A DNA stretch of 64,000 nucleotides from Fodinibius sp052060035 (GCF_052060035.1 NZ_JBPOEA010000008.1:60814-124813); one strand, 5' to 3'. Numbered from the stretch's first letter, positions 35,089 through 44,496 are shown. The notes: generated by a model from the letters alone, not told the origin. A program made the numbers and translations.

Positions 35089-35853
35089 ATGACCATGATT
35101 AGACGCGCGTCAATATTCATTCTCACAACCTTCGCTATCATTGTAATCGCCGGCAGCTCAGCTTTTGCTCAAAAAGCACCTGAGTTCAGCAACGATTTGA
35201 TGATGGACGATAAAACATACGTCTATCTGATTGCTGAAAAACTGGAATACCGAAGCGTCAGCGGCATTAATCCCCTGATGTGGGAAGTGCAAGGCTATGT
35301 GGGCAAAAGCCTAAATAAGTTCTGGTTTAAATCCCACGGCGAAGCATTGACCATCGAAAGTGAGGCCGAGATGGAGTTTCAGGGCTTGTACAGCCGCGCC
35401 ATTGGCCCTTATTTTGATATTCAGGGAGGAATCCGTTACGACCTTGCCTACGAGGGCGTTGGCAACAAGTCAAGAGGTTTTGCGGTGATTGGCCTGCAAG
35501 GTATGGCCCCCTATTTCTTCCACGTCGACGGAGGAATGTTCATCAGTGAAGACGGTGATATTTCTGCCTCAGTGGAAGCCGAATATGACCTGCTCTTTAC
35601 CCAGCGATTGATCGGTCAGCCGGTGTTTGAAACCAGCGTTGCCGTACAGGAGGTTCCGGAGTGGGGCGTCGGATCCGGATTCAATAATATAGGTCTTGGC
35701 TTCCGGCTTCGCTATGAGTTTGCTCGAGAATTTGCTCCCTATATTGGTATCAACTGGGAACGTAAGCTAGGCGAAACCGCTGACATGGCACGTGCCGAAG
35801 GCGGCCACGTCAGCAATCTGAGTATGGTCGGCGGTATCCGTATGTGGTTTTAA
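35089..35853 (+). CDS. copB: Copper resistance protein B, outer membrane
   Basis: 254 residues; signal peptide ending SSAFAQ, then the CopB/PcoB beta-barrel: FKSHGEALTIESEAEMEFQG, LYSRAIGPYFDIQGGIRYD, FAPYIGINWERKLGETADMA and the final VGGIRMWF ending in aromatic Phe, as outer-membrane barrels do. The Met/His-rich N-terminal extension seen in some PcoB proteins is missing. It partners CopA, probably in copper sequestration or export. Confidence 0.93.
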   Translation: MTMIRRASIFILTTFAIIVIAGSSAFAQKAPEFSNDLMMDDKTYVYLIAEKLEYRSVSGINPLMWEVQGYVGKSLNKFWFKSHGEALTIESEAEMEFQGLYSRAIGPYFDIQGGIRYDLAYEGVGNKSRGFAVIGLQGMAPYFFHVDGGMFISEDGDISASVEAEYDLLFTQRLIGQPVFETSVAVQEVPEWGVGSGFNNIGLGFRLRYEFAREFAPYIGINWERKLGETADMARAEGGHVSNLSMVGGIRMWF

Positions 35854-35916
35854 ACAATTGCAGTAAATAAAGTACCTTCACTATTCAGCTAACTTCAGTA
35901 AATAAAATAGTCTCAT

Positions 35917-36987
35917 ATGGAATTGATTCCTGAATGGGCACCTAACATTCACCCGATCCTTGTTCACTTTCCCATCGCTATTATTCTACTGGCAGTGTTG
36001 ATGGACTTGCTAAACTTCTTTCTACCCGATAAGTGGTGGGATGATCTAAAATCTACCATCCTATATAGTATTGGTGCAGTATCAGGTATAGCCGCTTACT
36101 ATACAGGGACCCTTGCGGCCGACAGCGTGTTTTTGCCGTCGGGAGCGCAATCGGTTTTGAATGAACATGCTGATTGGGCCTTGTGGACCGTCTGGTTCTT
36201 TGGGATCTATGCCGTTCTGCGAATGCTACTCCACTGGTATCAAAAGATGGATCAGCAAGCGGTTAGAATTGGGCTGTTTGCCCTTGCCTTGCCCGGAGTG
36301 TTCTTTCTCTATGAAACAGGAGATCATGGTGCTGAAATGGTTTTTGGCTTTGGAGCGGGTACCGGTCAGTTAATAGAGCAACAAAGCACTGCCTCAGTTC
36401 CCACGGATAGTCTGCAACAGGGAGAATCAACATTCACTGTCAGTGATAATGGCAACTGGTCATGGGAGGTTGGTCCGAATGGCGTAAGCACGTTGCTTTC
36501 CCGCTTCCGGTGGCTGGAAGGTTCTGCCTCGGAGCTACAGCCAACCGTTGTTAACAGCGGCAATAATCACCTGCTTAAGGTCTCAGTCGATTCTACCTCA
36601 AATTTCTTTGTTGGAAAGGACTCATTGCAAAACGTGCAGGTTGACTACTACCTGGATCTGTCAGATTTTGAGGGAGATATTTCGCTCGTCAACCATGTTC
36701 AGGATGCCCAAAATTATGATTTTGTGACGCTCTCTTCCGATGGCACCGTATCCCAAGGTCGGGTTAGTGGTGGCAACCGTGAAGTGTTTGCCGAAGAATC
36801 CTACTCCGCTTCGGGCATACTGTTTATTCGCACTGTCGGTAACGGCACTCATTTCCGGGGATATATTAACAAAGAGATGGTAGTCCATGGCCATGGCGAT
36901 GCTCCCGAGGCCGGAAGCGTCGGGCTAAAACTAAATGGAACCGGAACCATACTTATTGATCGGTTGACCTTAACCCAACTCAATTAA
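35917..36987 (+). CDS. DUF2231 membrane protein with C-terminal LamG-like exported domain
   Basis: 356 residues. Residues 1-150 hold four transmembrane helices with the DUF2231 opening NIHPILVHFPIAIILLAVLM, a His-containing motif often linked to redox or haem proteins. Residues about 175-356 are beta-rich (LLKVSVDSTSNFFVG, GDAPEAGSVGLKLNGTGTI) and look like a concanavalin/DUF1080-type jelly roll facing the periplasm. Sixty-three bp after copB and 14 bp before the next gene, so part of the copA operon. Function unknown. Confidence 0.78.
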   Translation: MELIPEWAPNIHPILVHFPIAIILLAVLMDLLNFFLPDKWWDDLKSTILYSIGAVSGIAAYYTGTLAADSVFLPSGAQSVLNEHADWALWTVWFFGIYAVLRMLLHWYQKMDQQAVRIGLFALALPGVFFLYETGDHGAEMVFGFGAGTGQLIEQQSTASVPTDSLQQGESTFTVSDNGNWSWEVGPNGVSTLLSRFRWLEGSASELQPTVVNSGNNHLLKVSVDSTSNFFVGKDSLQNVQVDYYLDLSDFEGDISLVNHVQDAQNYDFVTLSSDGTVSQGRVSGGNREVFAEESYSASGILFIRTVGNGTHFRGYINKEMVVHGHGDAPEAGSVGLKLNGTGTILIDRLTLTQLN

Positions 36988-37001
36988 TCATTAAAAAACT
37001 T

Positions 37002-37454
37002 ATGTATACTCGAATATCATTAACTGCAGTTCTCTTATTTATAATAGGAACTTCTATATCTGTAAGTCAGCCTTCTGCATCAGAGAAAAAGGTAATCAAG
37101 ACGCTTGAATCATTTCACCAAGCCATTATTGATAATGACACCCAGGCAGCCAAAAACCTGCTATCAGAATCTGTAAGAATCCTGGAAGGCGGGAATATCG
37201 AAACCAAGGAGGAATATTTATCACACCACTTTCATTCTGATGGGAAATTCCTGAGTGCCATGAAACGGGAAATAGAATCACGAAATGTAACGATTAAGGG
37301 CAATACCGCTTGGGTTTCAACTCAAACACATACCTGGGGCACCTACAGCGATAGAAAATTGGATCTAAACAGTCTCGAACTGGCTGTTCTTAAGAAGGAA
37401 GAAGGGCATTGGCAAATCACCGCACTTCACTGGTCCTCGGCCAGTCAAGACTAA
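37002..37454 (+). CDS. Exported SnoaL/NTF2-like protein (DUF4440 type)
   Basis: 150 residues: signal peptide ending SISVSQ, then a cone-shaped NTF2-like domain (VIKTLESFHQAIIDNDTQAA, VRILEGGNIETKEEYLSHHF, WQITALHWSSA). The family includes copper-locus proteins of unknown role. The HHFH cluster could bind metal. Last gene of the copA operon; a strong terminator follows. Confidence 0.82.
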   Translation: MYTRISLTAVLLFIIGTSISVSQPSASEKKVIKTLESFHQAIIDNDTQAAKNLLSESVRILEGGNIETKEEYLSHHFHSDGKFLSAMKREIESRNVTIKGNTAWVSTQTHTWGTYSDRKLDLNSLELAVLKKEEGHWQITALHWSSASQD

Positions 37455-37477
37455 GTCTTAGTTCATTACTTTGTCTC

Positions 37478-37511
37478 AAAGTCCTGCATTAATGGTGCAG
37501 GACTTTTTTTT
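37478..37511 (+). terminator. Rho-independent terminator of the copA operon
   Basis: Perfect 11-bp stem (arms 37478-37488 and 37496-37506, 7-nt loop) running into an uninterrupted T tract, 23 bp after the last operon stop. It separates the copA operon from the Cus-type operon. Confidence 0.9.
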
Positions 37512-37530
37512 ATTGAAAACCCCGGGATGA

Positions 37531-37564
37531 TTTAAGGTTCATTTAAGGAAGGTGGTGTTAGTTT
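37531..37564 (+). promoter_or_regulatory. Copper-box E upstream of the cusCBA-like operon
   Basis: TTTAAG at 37531-37536 and 37542-37547 (11-bp period), 11-nt gap, then TAGTTT (37559-37564). It lies between the copA operon terminator and the TolC-family gene. Confidence 0.72.
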
Positions 37565-37626
37565 AGTCAGAAATAAGACAAGAAACTCTTTTTACCATTG
37601 ACTGAACTAAATACGATGCAATTACT

Positions 37627-38907
37627 ATGAACAAATTCATCTTTGCGCCCCTGATATTACTCCTTTCTCTGTTTTTGTTATTCCCTTTTGAAGCTGTAGG
37701 ACAAACCAAGGATTCTACGCTTGTCTTGGATAAACTTATCCAAATGGTACTGACCCAAAACCCTGAATTGCAATCTTCATTTCAGGGATGGGAGGCCAGC
37801 AAAAGTCGAATATCGCAACAGGAAGCATTGCCCGACCCGACGCTGGGTTTAAGTCTTATGAACTTGCCGGTCAACAGCTTTGCCCTTGATCAGGAACCGA
37901 TGACCGGCAAGCAAATCTCCCTGATGCAGCCCTTTCCTTTCCCGGGTAAGCTCGGCCTTAAAGGAGACATTGCGCGCAGCGAGTCGGACATAACTTTGCA
38001 CCAATATCAGGAGCTCAAAAATCAGCTGATAAAGAAAACCAAGCAGGCCTATTACGATCTCTATTACATAGATCAAGCCCTGGCTACCGTCGCCAGCAAT
38101 CAGGAGTTGCTCAGGGAATTCGTGGAAATCGCGGAAACACGATACGGCGTGGGCAAGGGCATTCAGCAAGATGTACTGCGAGCACAGGTGGCCCTTTCCA
38201 AGATGATTGACCGCGAACTCAAGCTTCGCCAACAGCGTGAAGCGATGCAGGCCCAAATTAACACACTGATAGATCAGCCGGCAGATGCCCCGCTTGGGAG
38301 AGCGTTGGCTTCTGAACCGAAACCGGAGAAGTACGAATTAAACTCACTCATTCAGCAAGCCGACAGCACCAGTCCAATGCTTTCTGCATGGAAAACGGCT
38401 GTAAAACAAAGTGGGCAACAGGTAGATTTGGCCCAGAAAGACCGCTATCCCGATTTTGCGGTAGGACTGGCCTATACTCAACGAAACGAACTTCAAAACG
38501 GAATGCCGGGCTACGATTTTGTCTCGGCTATGTTCAATATCAAGATCCCGCTCTTTTACAACAAGAAGCAGGACAAGAAGGTGCAGGAGACTCGAATTAA
38601 GCAATCTTCTGTGGAATATCGCTACCGAAATGTAGCAAACTCCGTTGAACAAATGCTCCAGCAGTCGTTGACCAACCTAGAAAAACACCAGAGGCTGGTT
38701 GATCTCTATAAAACCGGCATTATTCCACAGGCCGAGGAGTCGCTGGAATCTTCGATCGCAGGTTATCAAAATGATAAAGTAGACTTCCTTTCGCTGCTCG
38801 ACAGTGAGCTGACGCTTTTTGAATTTCGCCTCGATTATCATCGATTTGTGGCCGATTACCATAAGGCCTTAGCAGAACTGGAAGCCCTCACCGGCACCGA
38901 CCTTTAA
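37627..38907 (+). CDS. cusC: TolC-family outer membrane channel (CusC-like)
   Basis: 426 residues: signal peptide ending LFPFEAVGQ, then the two OEP repeats (IQMVLTQNPELQSSFQGWEA at the start; FNIKIPLFYNKKQDKKVQE as the second barrel strand; DFLSLLDSELTLFEFRLDY near the end). It forms the outer-membrane duct of the Cus-type pump. First gene under copper-box E, 21 bp before the adaptor. The metal specificity comes from its operon partners. Confidence 0.92.
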   Translation: MNKFIFAPLILLLSLFLLFPFEAVGQTKDSTLVLDKLIQMVLTQNPELQSSFQGWEASKSRISQQEALPDPTLGLSLMNLPVNSFALDQEPMTGKQISLMQPFPFPGKLGLKGDIARSESDITLHQYQELKNQLIKKTKQAYYDLYYIDQALATVASNQELLREFVEIAETRYGVGKGIQQDVLRAQVALSKMIDRELKLRQQREAMQAQINTLIDQPADAPLGRALASEPKPEKYELNSLIQQADSTSPMLSAWKTAVKQSGQQVDLAQKDRYPDFAVGLAYTQRNELQNGMPGYDFVSAMFNIKIPLFYNKKQDKKVQETRIKQSSVEYRYRNVANSVEQMLQQSLTNLEKHQRLVDLYKTGIIPQAEESLESSIAGYQNDKVDFLSLLDSELTLFEFRLDYHRFVADYHKALAELEALTGTDL

Positions 38908-38928
38908 ACCATTTTAGAACACAGAACA

Positions 38929-40368
38929 ATGAGGACCAACATCATGAATACCAAATCTATACTTCTTTCCCTGGGTCTAATTACCACCTTTACTTTAGGG
39001 GGCTATTGGCTGGGGACCCAAATGGCCAACACCTCGGCAACCACCACTGAGACGACCGCAGAAATGCAGCATCAGGAGATGCAGGAGGCCCCAGAATCTG
39101 ATGCCAAGAAAGAGGGAGATCGTGAAATACTGTATTGGCAGGCCCCGATGAACCCCAGTGAGATATACGACAAACCGGGAAAGTCCAAGATGGGAATGGA
39201 TCTGGTACCCGTTTACGCAGATGAAGCCAACAGTTCGGAAGGGATTGTTAAGATTAATCCGGTAGTCGTCCAAAATATGAATGTGCGAACGGCAACGGTT
39301 CAGCAAAAAGATCTTTCCACTACGGTCAGTGCCGTTGGCAAGGTCGAATATGATGAGCAAAAGCTATACAACGTTAATCCCAAAGTCTCCGGATGGGTAG
39401 AACAACTTCATGTAGATTACACGGGTAAAATGGTCCAACGGGGACAACCGCTGTTTAGCATCTATTCACCGGAGTTGGTTACCACCCAGCGAGAATACCT
39501 GCTGGCTCTCAAAACAAGAGACAAAGTGGGTTCCAGCAGTTTTGAACAAATCCGCGCCGGAGGTAACAGCTTACTTGAAGCCACCCGAAAGCGACTGGAA
39601 TACTGGGATATTCCTGATTCTGAGATAAAAGAACTCGAACAAAGCGGCGAAGTTAAAAAAGCGGTGACATTGAAGTCTCCTGCTACCGGCGTTGTACTTC
39701 ACAAAAATGCGGTGGAAGGTGAATTTATCAAATCAGGTACTCCGGCCTATAAAATTGCTGACCTTTCAACTGTTTGGGTGCAAACCAGCGTGTACGACTA
39801 TGAAGTGCCCTGGATTGAAGTAGGACAACCCGCCCAGATGGAACTTTCCTACCAACCGGGCAAAACCTACCAGGGAACTGTTGCCTACGTATATCCCAGC
39901 CTAGACCAGAAGACCCGAACGGTTCAGGTGCGTCTGGAATTTTCGAATCCCGACTTGGTATTAAAACCGGGCATGTTTGCCAATGTACGTATTCAAACAC
40001 GTCCCAAGCGTAACGTTACCGTCATTCCGAATGAGGCTATCATCCGAACCGGTGAACGGAATATCGTTTTTGTTGCCAAGGGAGAAGGAGCATTTGAGCC
40101 ACGCGAAGTAACCCTGGGCATGGAAGGCGGCCAACGCAATAATGAAATTGAAATACTTGAAGGTGTGAAAGCAGGCGAAAAGATTGTGACCTCAGCCCAG
40201 TTCCTCTTTGACAGCGAGAGCCGCCTGCAGGAAGCCATCCAGAAAATGCTGCAGCAAAAACAAGATACCTCTGACATGAAAATGGAGACTACAGACAGCT
40301 CCGGTAGTGAAATGAACCATAAGAAGATGCCGGAAGACACTACTGATCATTCAAACATGAATATGTGA
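38929..40368 (+). CDS. cusB: RND periplasmic adaptor with heavy-metal-binding domain (CusB-like)
   Basis: 479 residues (a second ATG at 38944 is possible). After an N-terminal membrane anchor comes the short heavy-metal-binding motif ILYWQAPMNPSEIYDKPG with KSKMGMDLVPVY, typical of CusB relatives. Then lipoyl (NPKVSGWVEQLHVDYTGKMV), alpha-hairpin, beta-barrel and membrane-proximal domains follow, and a Met/His tail (MNHKKMPEDTTDHSNMNM). The Met content front and back argues for Cu(I)/Ag(I). It delivers metal to the pump encoded 57 bp downstream. Confidence 0.93.
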   Translation: MRTNIMNTKSILLSLGLITTFTLGGYWLGTQMANTSATTTETTAEMQHQEMQEAPESDAKKEGDREILYWQAPMNPSEIYDKPGKSKMGMDLVPVYADEANSSEGIVKINPVVVQNMNVRTATVQQKDLSTTVSAVGKVEYDEQKLYNVNPKVSGWVEQLHVDYTGKMVQRGQPLFSIYSPELVTTQREYLLALKTRDKVGSSSFEQIRAGGNSLLEATRKRLEYWDIPDSEIKELEQSGEVKKAVTLKSPATGVVLHKNAVEGEFIKSGTPAYKIADLSTVWVQTSVYDYEVPWIEVGQPAQMELSYQPGKTYQGTVAYVYPSLDQKTRTVQVRLEFSNPDLVLKPGMFANVRIQTRPKRNVTVIPNEAIIRTGERNIVFVAKGEGAFEPREVTLGMEGGQRNNEIEILEGVKAGEKIVTSAQFLFDSESRLQEAIQKMLQQKQDTSDMKMETTDSSGSEMNHKKMPEDTTDHSNMNM

Positions 40369-40425
40369 TCCCACAGGCGACCTTATAGCGCAAACCCCTA
40401 TTAAATATTTTGGAGATTTAAGAAA

Positions 40426-43400
40426 ATGCTACAGAAAATAATTGAACTATCCGTCAACAACCGCTTCATGGTAATTATCGCCAGCATTCTCGTGCTGGCA
40501 GGCGGTACCTATGTGATGTATCAAACCCCGGTGGACGCCATTCCGGATCTCAGTGATGTCCAGGTTATTGTATTTACCAAGTATCCCGGCCAGGCTCCAC
40601 AGGTGGTGGAAGATCAGGTTACTTATCCGCTGACCACCACCATGATGTCGGTTCCCAACACAAAAACAGTACGGGGCTACTCCTTCTTCGGACTTTCCTT
40701 TATCTATATCATTTTTGAGGATGATACCGATATGTACTGGGCCCGAAGTCGGGTACTGGAGTATCTCAATACGGCAGGAAGTAGCCTGCCTGAAGGTGTG
40801 ACCCCTACCCTTGGGCCGGATGCCACCGGTGTTGGATGGGTCTATGAGTATGTATTGGACGGAGGCGACCAATATGATCTCCAACAACTGCGCTCTATCC
40901 AGGATTGGTTCCTTAAGTATGAACTACTTAGTGTAGACGGGGTAGCTGAAGTTGCCAGTGTGGGAGGACACGTCAAACAATACCAGGTCGAGGTGGATCC
41001 GGATAAACTGTTGGCCTATGATATCCCATTATCGAAAGTAAAAATGGCTATCAAGCGCAGTAACAATGACGTAGGTGGCCGCCTGGTAGAGATGAGTGAA
41101 ACTGAGTTCATGGTCCGCGGCAAGGGGTACATTCAAACTGTAGCAGATGTAGAAAATGTACCGATCGGCAGCGATGGCAACGGCACGCCGGTGACTATTC
41201 GCAATGTGGCCAATGTTCAAATAGGTCCAGACCTGCGCCGCGGAGTGGCTGACTGGAATGGTGAGGGAGAAACCGTCGGCGGCGTGGTCGTTATGCGCTA
41301 CGGCGAAAATGCTCTGCAAACCATTAACAATGTGAAAAAGAAGCTGGAAGAGCTAAAAAGCGGCCTCCCTGAGGGGGTAACTATTAAAACGGCCTACGAC
41401 CGCTCCAGCCTGATCAACCGGGCTATTGAATTTTTGGAGGAAAAACTGATAGAGGAAAGCATCGTTGTTGCTATCATTGTAATGATATTTCTGCTCCACT
41501 TCCGAAGCTCACTGGTAGCTATTATCAGTTTGCCGATTGGTATTCTGGCAGCCTTCCTGGTGATGTACTTCCAGGGTATCAACGCCAACATCATGTCGCT
41601 GAGTGGTATTGCGATTGCGATTGGGGCCATGGTGGATGCGGCCATCGTTATGGTGGAAAATGCCCATAAACACCTGGAGAAAGACCGGGGGAAGAAAGGA
41701 CACTGGCGAATTATTATCGATGCGTCAAAAGAAGTGGGCCCCGCCCTGTTTTTCTCCCTGCTGATCATCACGGTCTCATTCCTACCGATCTTTGCCCTGG
41801 AGGGACAAGAAGGCCGACTCTTTAAGCCCCTGGCCTTTACCAAAACCTATGCTATGGCCGCGGCGGCCCTGCTCTCGGTCACACTCGTCCCGGTGCTGAT
41901 GGGTTACCTGATTCGCGGAAAAATTCAACCCGAACATAAAAACCCCGTGAACCGGTTTTTAATCTGGATATACCGACCGGTAATCAATTTGGCCCTGCGT
42001 TTTAAATGGACAACCATCATTGCCTCCATTGCTATACTTGTCATTTCCATTGTGCCCCTGCAGCGACTGGGCTCGGAATTTATGCCCCCCATCGAAGAGG
42101 GCGACCTGCTTTACATGCCCACCACTGATCCCGGTATCAGTATTACCAAGGCAAAAGAACTACTACAACAAACCGACAAAGTTATCGCCAGCTTCCCGGA
42201 AGTAGAATCGGTATTTGGCAAATCGGGTCGAGCGCAGACCTCCACCGACCCGGCCCCGCTCTCCATGTTCGAGACCATTATTCAATTGAAACCCGAAAAC
42301 CAATGGAGGGAGGGCATGACGATGGACAAACTAAAGCAACAGATGGACGAAGCCATCAAGATTCCAGGCCTTACTAACGCTTGGACCATGCCGATTAAAA
42401 CCCGGATCGATATGCTTTCGACTGGGATCAAGACACCCATTGGCATCAAGGTAACTGGTCCCAACCTGCAGACGCTTTCGGATCTTAGCCAGGATATTGC
42501 CTCAGTGGTACGGGATGTACCCGGTACCCTGAGCGTGTTCGCCGACAAGACGACCGGTGGAAATTACCTGGACTTCAATATCGACCGCAAGGAAGCAGCC
42601 AGGTATGGACTGACGACCGGCGACGTGCAGGATGTCATCCAGTCTGCCATAGGCGGTATGAATGTCACTGAGACCGTGGAAGGGCTGGAACGCTATCCGG
42701 TGAACGTGCGATACGCCCGTGAAACTCGCGAAAACCTTACGGACCTCGGTCGGGTATTAATCCCTACGCCTTCCGGGGCACAAATACCGATTGAATACGT
42801 GGCCGACCTGCAGATCCGCAAAGACGCCCCGGTGATCAAAACCGAGAACGCCCGATATTCCAGTTGGGTTTACGTAGATCTAACCACCTCTGACATAGGA
42901 GGCTATGTAGAGCTGGCTCGACAAACAGTAGACCAGCGCCTGGACCTGCCCTCTGGCTACAGCTTGGCCTGGAGCGGTCAATACGAGTACATGGAACGCG
43001 CCAAAAAGCGCCTGCAGGTGGTCGTCCCGATTACCCTGCTGATCATTTTCTTGCTGCTGTACTTTAACTTTAAAAACCTGCAGGAAAGTCTAATTGTGTT
43101 ACTGACGCTGCCCTTCTCGCTGGTGGGTTCCTTCTGGCTGATGTATATCCTGGGGTATAACCTTAGTGTAGCCGTAGGAGTGGGTGCTATCGCCCTTGCC
43201 GGTGTTGCCGCTGAAATTGGAGTGATCATGCTCACATATCTGGATAATGCATATAACAATCGTAAATATAACGACAAGATGAATAGCCTAGAGGACCTCA
43301 AACAGGCCATCTTCGAAGGATCGGCCCAGCGTATCCGCCCGATATTCATGACTGTCTGTGCCATTACCGGCGGCCTGCTTCCTATCATGTGGGGTACAGG

Positions 43401-43566
43401 GACTGGGGCAACCGTTATGAAGCGAATTGCCGCCCCGATGGTTGGTGGAATGGTGTCAGCAACCATACTCAGCCTGGTTGTGATACCGGTCATCTACTAC
43501 CTATGGAAAAGCCGGGAAGTAAAGAAATTAGCAGCGACAAGCGAAGACCAACAAATAACCAATTAA
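40426..43566 (+). CDS. cusA: Cu/Ag RND efflux pump, CusA type
   Basis: 1046 residues, HME-RND pump. N-terminus VDAIPDLSDVQVIVFTKYPG, twelve predicted spans, LSGIAIAIGAMVDAAIVMVE in TM4, and the periplasmic segment TRIDMLSTGIKTPIGIKVTG that carries one of the CusA copper-binding methionines. LPIMWGTGTGATVMKRIAAP near the end is close to CusA. This distinguishes it from the CzcA-type pump at 1763, whose equivalent segment lacks the Met. It ejects Cu(I)/Ag(I) through the CusC-like channel. A bulged hairpin and a P-II-like gene follow. Confidence 0.95.
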   Translation: MLQKIIELSVNNRFMVIIASILVLAGGTYVMYQTPVDAIPDLSDVQVIVFTKYPGQAPQVVEDQVTYPLTTTMMSVPNTKTVRGYSFFGLSFIYIIFEDDTDMYWARSRVLEYLNTAGSSLPEGVTPTLGPDATGVGWVYEYVLDGGDQYDLQQLRSIQDWFLKYELLSVDGVAEVASVGGHVKQYQVEVDPDKLLAYDIPLSKVKMAIKRSNNDVGGRLVEMSETEFMVRGKGYIQTVADVENVPIGSDGNGTPVTIRNVANVQIGPDLRRGVADWNGEGETVGGVVVMRYGENALQTINNVKKKLEELKSGLPEGVTIKTAYDRSSLINRAIEFLEEKLIEESIVVAIIVMIFLLHFRSSLVAIISLPIGILAAFLVMYFQGINANIMSLSGIAIAIGAMVDAAIVMVENAHKHLEKDRGKKGHWRIIIDASKEVGPALFFSLLIITVSFLPIFALEGQEGRLFKPLAFTKTYAMAAAALLSVTLVPVLMGYLIRGKIQPEHKNPVNRFLIWIYRPVINLALRFKWTTIIASIAILVISIVPLQRLGSEFMPPIEEGDLLYMPTTDPGISITKAKELLQQTDKVIASFPEVESVFGKSGRAQTSTDPAPLSMFETIIQLKPENQWREGMTMDKLKQQMDEAIKIPGLTNAWTMPIKTRIDMLSTGIKTPIGIKVTGPNLQTLSDLSQDIASVVRDVPGTLSVFADKTTGGNYLDFNIDRKEAARYGLTTGDVQDVIQSAIGGMNVTETVEGLERYPVNVRYARETRENLTDLGRVLIPTPSGAQIPIEYVADLQIRKDAPVIKTENARYSSWVYVDLTTSDIGGYVELARQTVDQRLDLPSGYSLAWSGQYEYMERAKKRLQVVVPITLLIIFLLLYFNFKNLQESLIVLLTLPFSLVGSFWLMYILGYNLSVAVGVGAIALAGVAAEIGVIMLTYLDNAYNNRKYNDKMNSLEDLKQAIFEGSAQRIRPIFMTVCAITGGLLPIMWGTGTGATVMKRIAAPMVGGMVSATILSLVVIPVIYYLWKSREVKKLAATSEDQQITN

Positions 43567-43572
43567 CAAATT

Positions 43573-43602
43573 ATGGGGCCTACTCTCTTTGGGTAGCCCC
43601 AT
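43573..43602 (+). other. Intercistronic stem-loop between cusA and the P-II-like gene
   Basis: About 10 paired bases with one bulged C (arms 43573-43583 and 43593-43602, 9-nt loop), followed by ATTTCAA. It starts 6 bp after the cusA stop and ends 22 bp before the P-II-like ATG. It mirrors the hairpin at 4881-4913 in the czc operon. Confidence 0.6.
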
Positions 43603-43624
43603 ATTTCAATAAACGGTGGCAACT

Positions 43625-43984
43625 ATGAATGAAATAAAAGCATTTATTCGAAAACGAAAAGCAGAAGAAGTTATTGACGGGTTAGAAGCACAAGGCTTCT
43701 GTTGTATGACTCTAATGGATGTAATGGGACTTGGAAGGATGTCTGATCCCCAAAAAGCACAACTATCAATCAGCATTGCCGAGCGGTTCTCTGATATTGT
43801 AAAGTTGGTGGTGGTCTGCGGCCAGGACGATACGGAAGAAGTTATTGAGGTAATTAGAAATCACGCCCGAAGCGGTCAGCCCGGAGATGGAATTATCTAT
43901 GTAACCCCGGTATCCCAATCGATTCATATCCGTAGCGGAAAAACCGGTGATGACTTTTTACAAAGTGAAAGGCATTCGCACTAA
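43625..43984 (+). CDS. P-II family protein associated with the Cus-type pump
   Basis: 119 residues from the ATG at 43625; the frame back to 43616 has no better start. P-II fold with MNEIKAFIRKRKAEEVIDGL, FCCMTLMDVMGLGRMSDPQ and the B-loop SGQPGDGIIYV. The CCMT segment is shared with the copper ATPase-linked copy at 19661. The T-loop lacks the GlnB uridylylation context. Belongs to the P-II-like proteins found beside metal RND pumps; effector and target unknown. Confidence 0.85.
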   Translation: MNEIKAFIRKRKAEEVIDGLEAQGFCCMTLMDVMGLGRMSDPQKAQLSISIAERFSDIVKLVVVCGQDDTEEVIEVIRNHARSGQPGDGIIYVTPVSQSIHIRSGKTGDDFLQSERHSH

Positions 43985-44013
43985 CAAGTTCGAAATAAAT
44001 TCAGATAAATCTT

Positions 44014-44496
44014 ATGAAATCGAAGACTTTTATATTTTTAGCATTACTAGTAATAGGTATAGCTGGATCCGTAATTTGGGTGATTATCAGTGATTATAAT
44101 GAACGCCAAAAACATATGGCTACTTCAGTAACAGAAGCCGTTATGTATAAAAATTCCGGTTGCCAATGCTGTGATAAATGGGCAACCTATATGGGGCGGT
44201 ATGGATATAATATTTCTATCCAACCTGTAAGTAACATGCCGAAAATCAAGGATAAATACCATATCCCCAGCGATATGGAATCATGCCACACTACGCTCAT
44301 TGACGGCTATGCAATAGAGGGCCATGTCCCGGTGGAAGATATCAACCGTTTACTTGATGAACGTCCTCAGGCCGTGGGAATATCAGCTCCCGGGATGCCG
44401 TCCAGCTCTCCCGGCATGAATACCTCGTTTAACACCCCTTATGATGTTTATCTTATAGATCAAGAAGGAAATAGCCAGGTTTATGCCAGCCATTAG
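44014..44496 (+). CDS. DUF411 metal-binding protein, membrane-anchored
   Basis: 160 residues. An N-terminal hydrophobic anchor (about 5-26, no lipobox) replaces the lipid anchor of the paralogue at 14107. The DUF411 core is intact: KNSGCQCCDKWATYM (Cys50, 52, 53), MESCHTTLIDGYAIEGHVP and VGISAPGMPSSSPGM. Likely periplasmic copper binding for the neighbouring Cus-type pump (inference). Confidence 0.9.
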   Translation: MKSKTFIFLALLVIGIAGSVIWVIISDYNERQKHMATSVTEAVMYKNSGCQCCDKWATYMGRYGYNISIQPVSNMPKIKDKYHIPSDMESCHTTLIDGYAIEGHVPVEDINRLLDERPQAVGISAPGMPSSSPGMNTSFNTPYDVYLIDQEGNSQVYASH

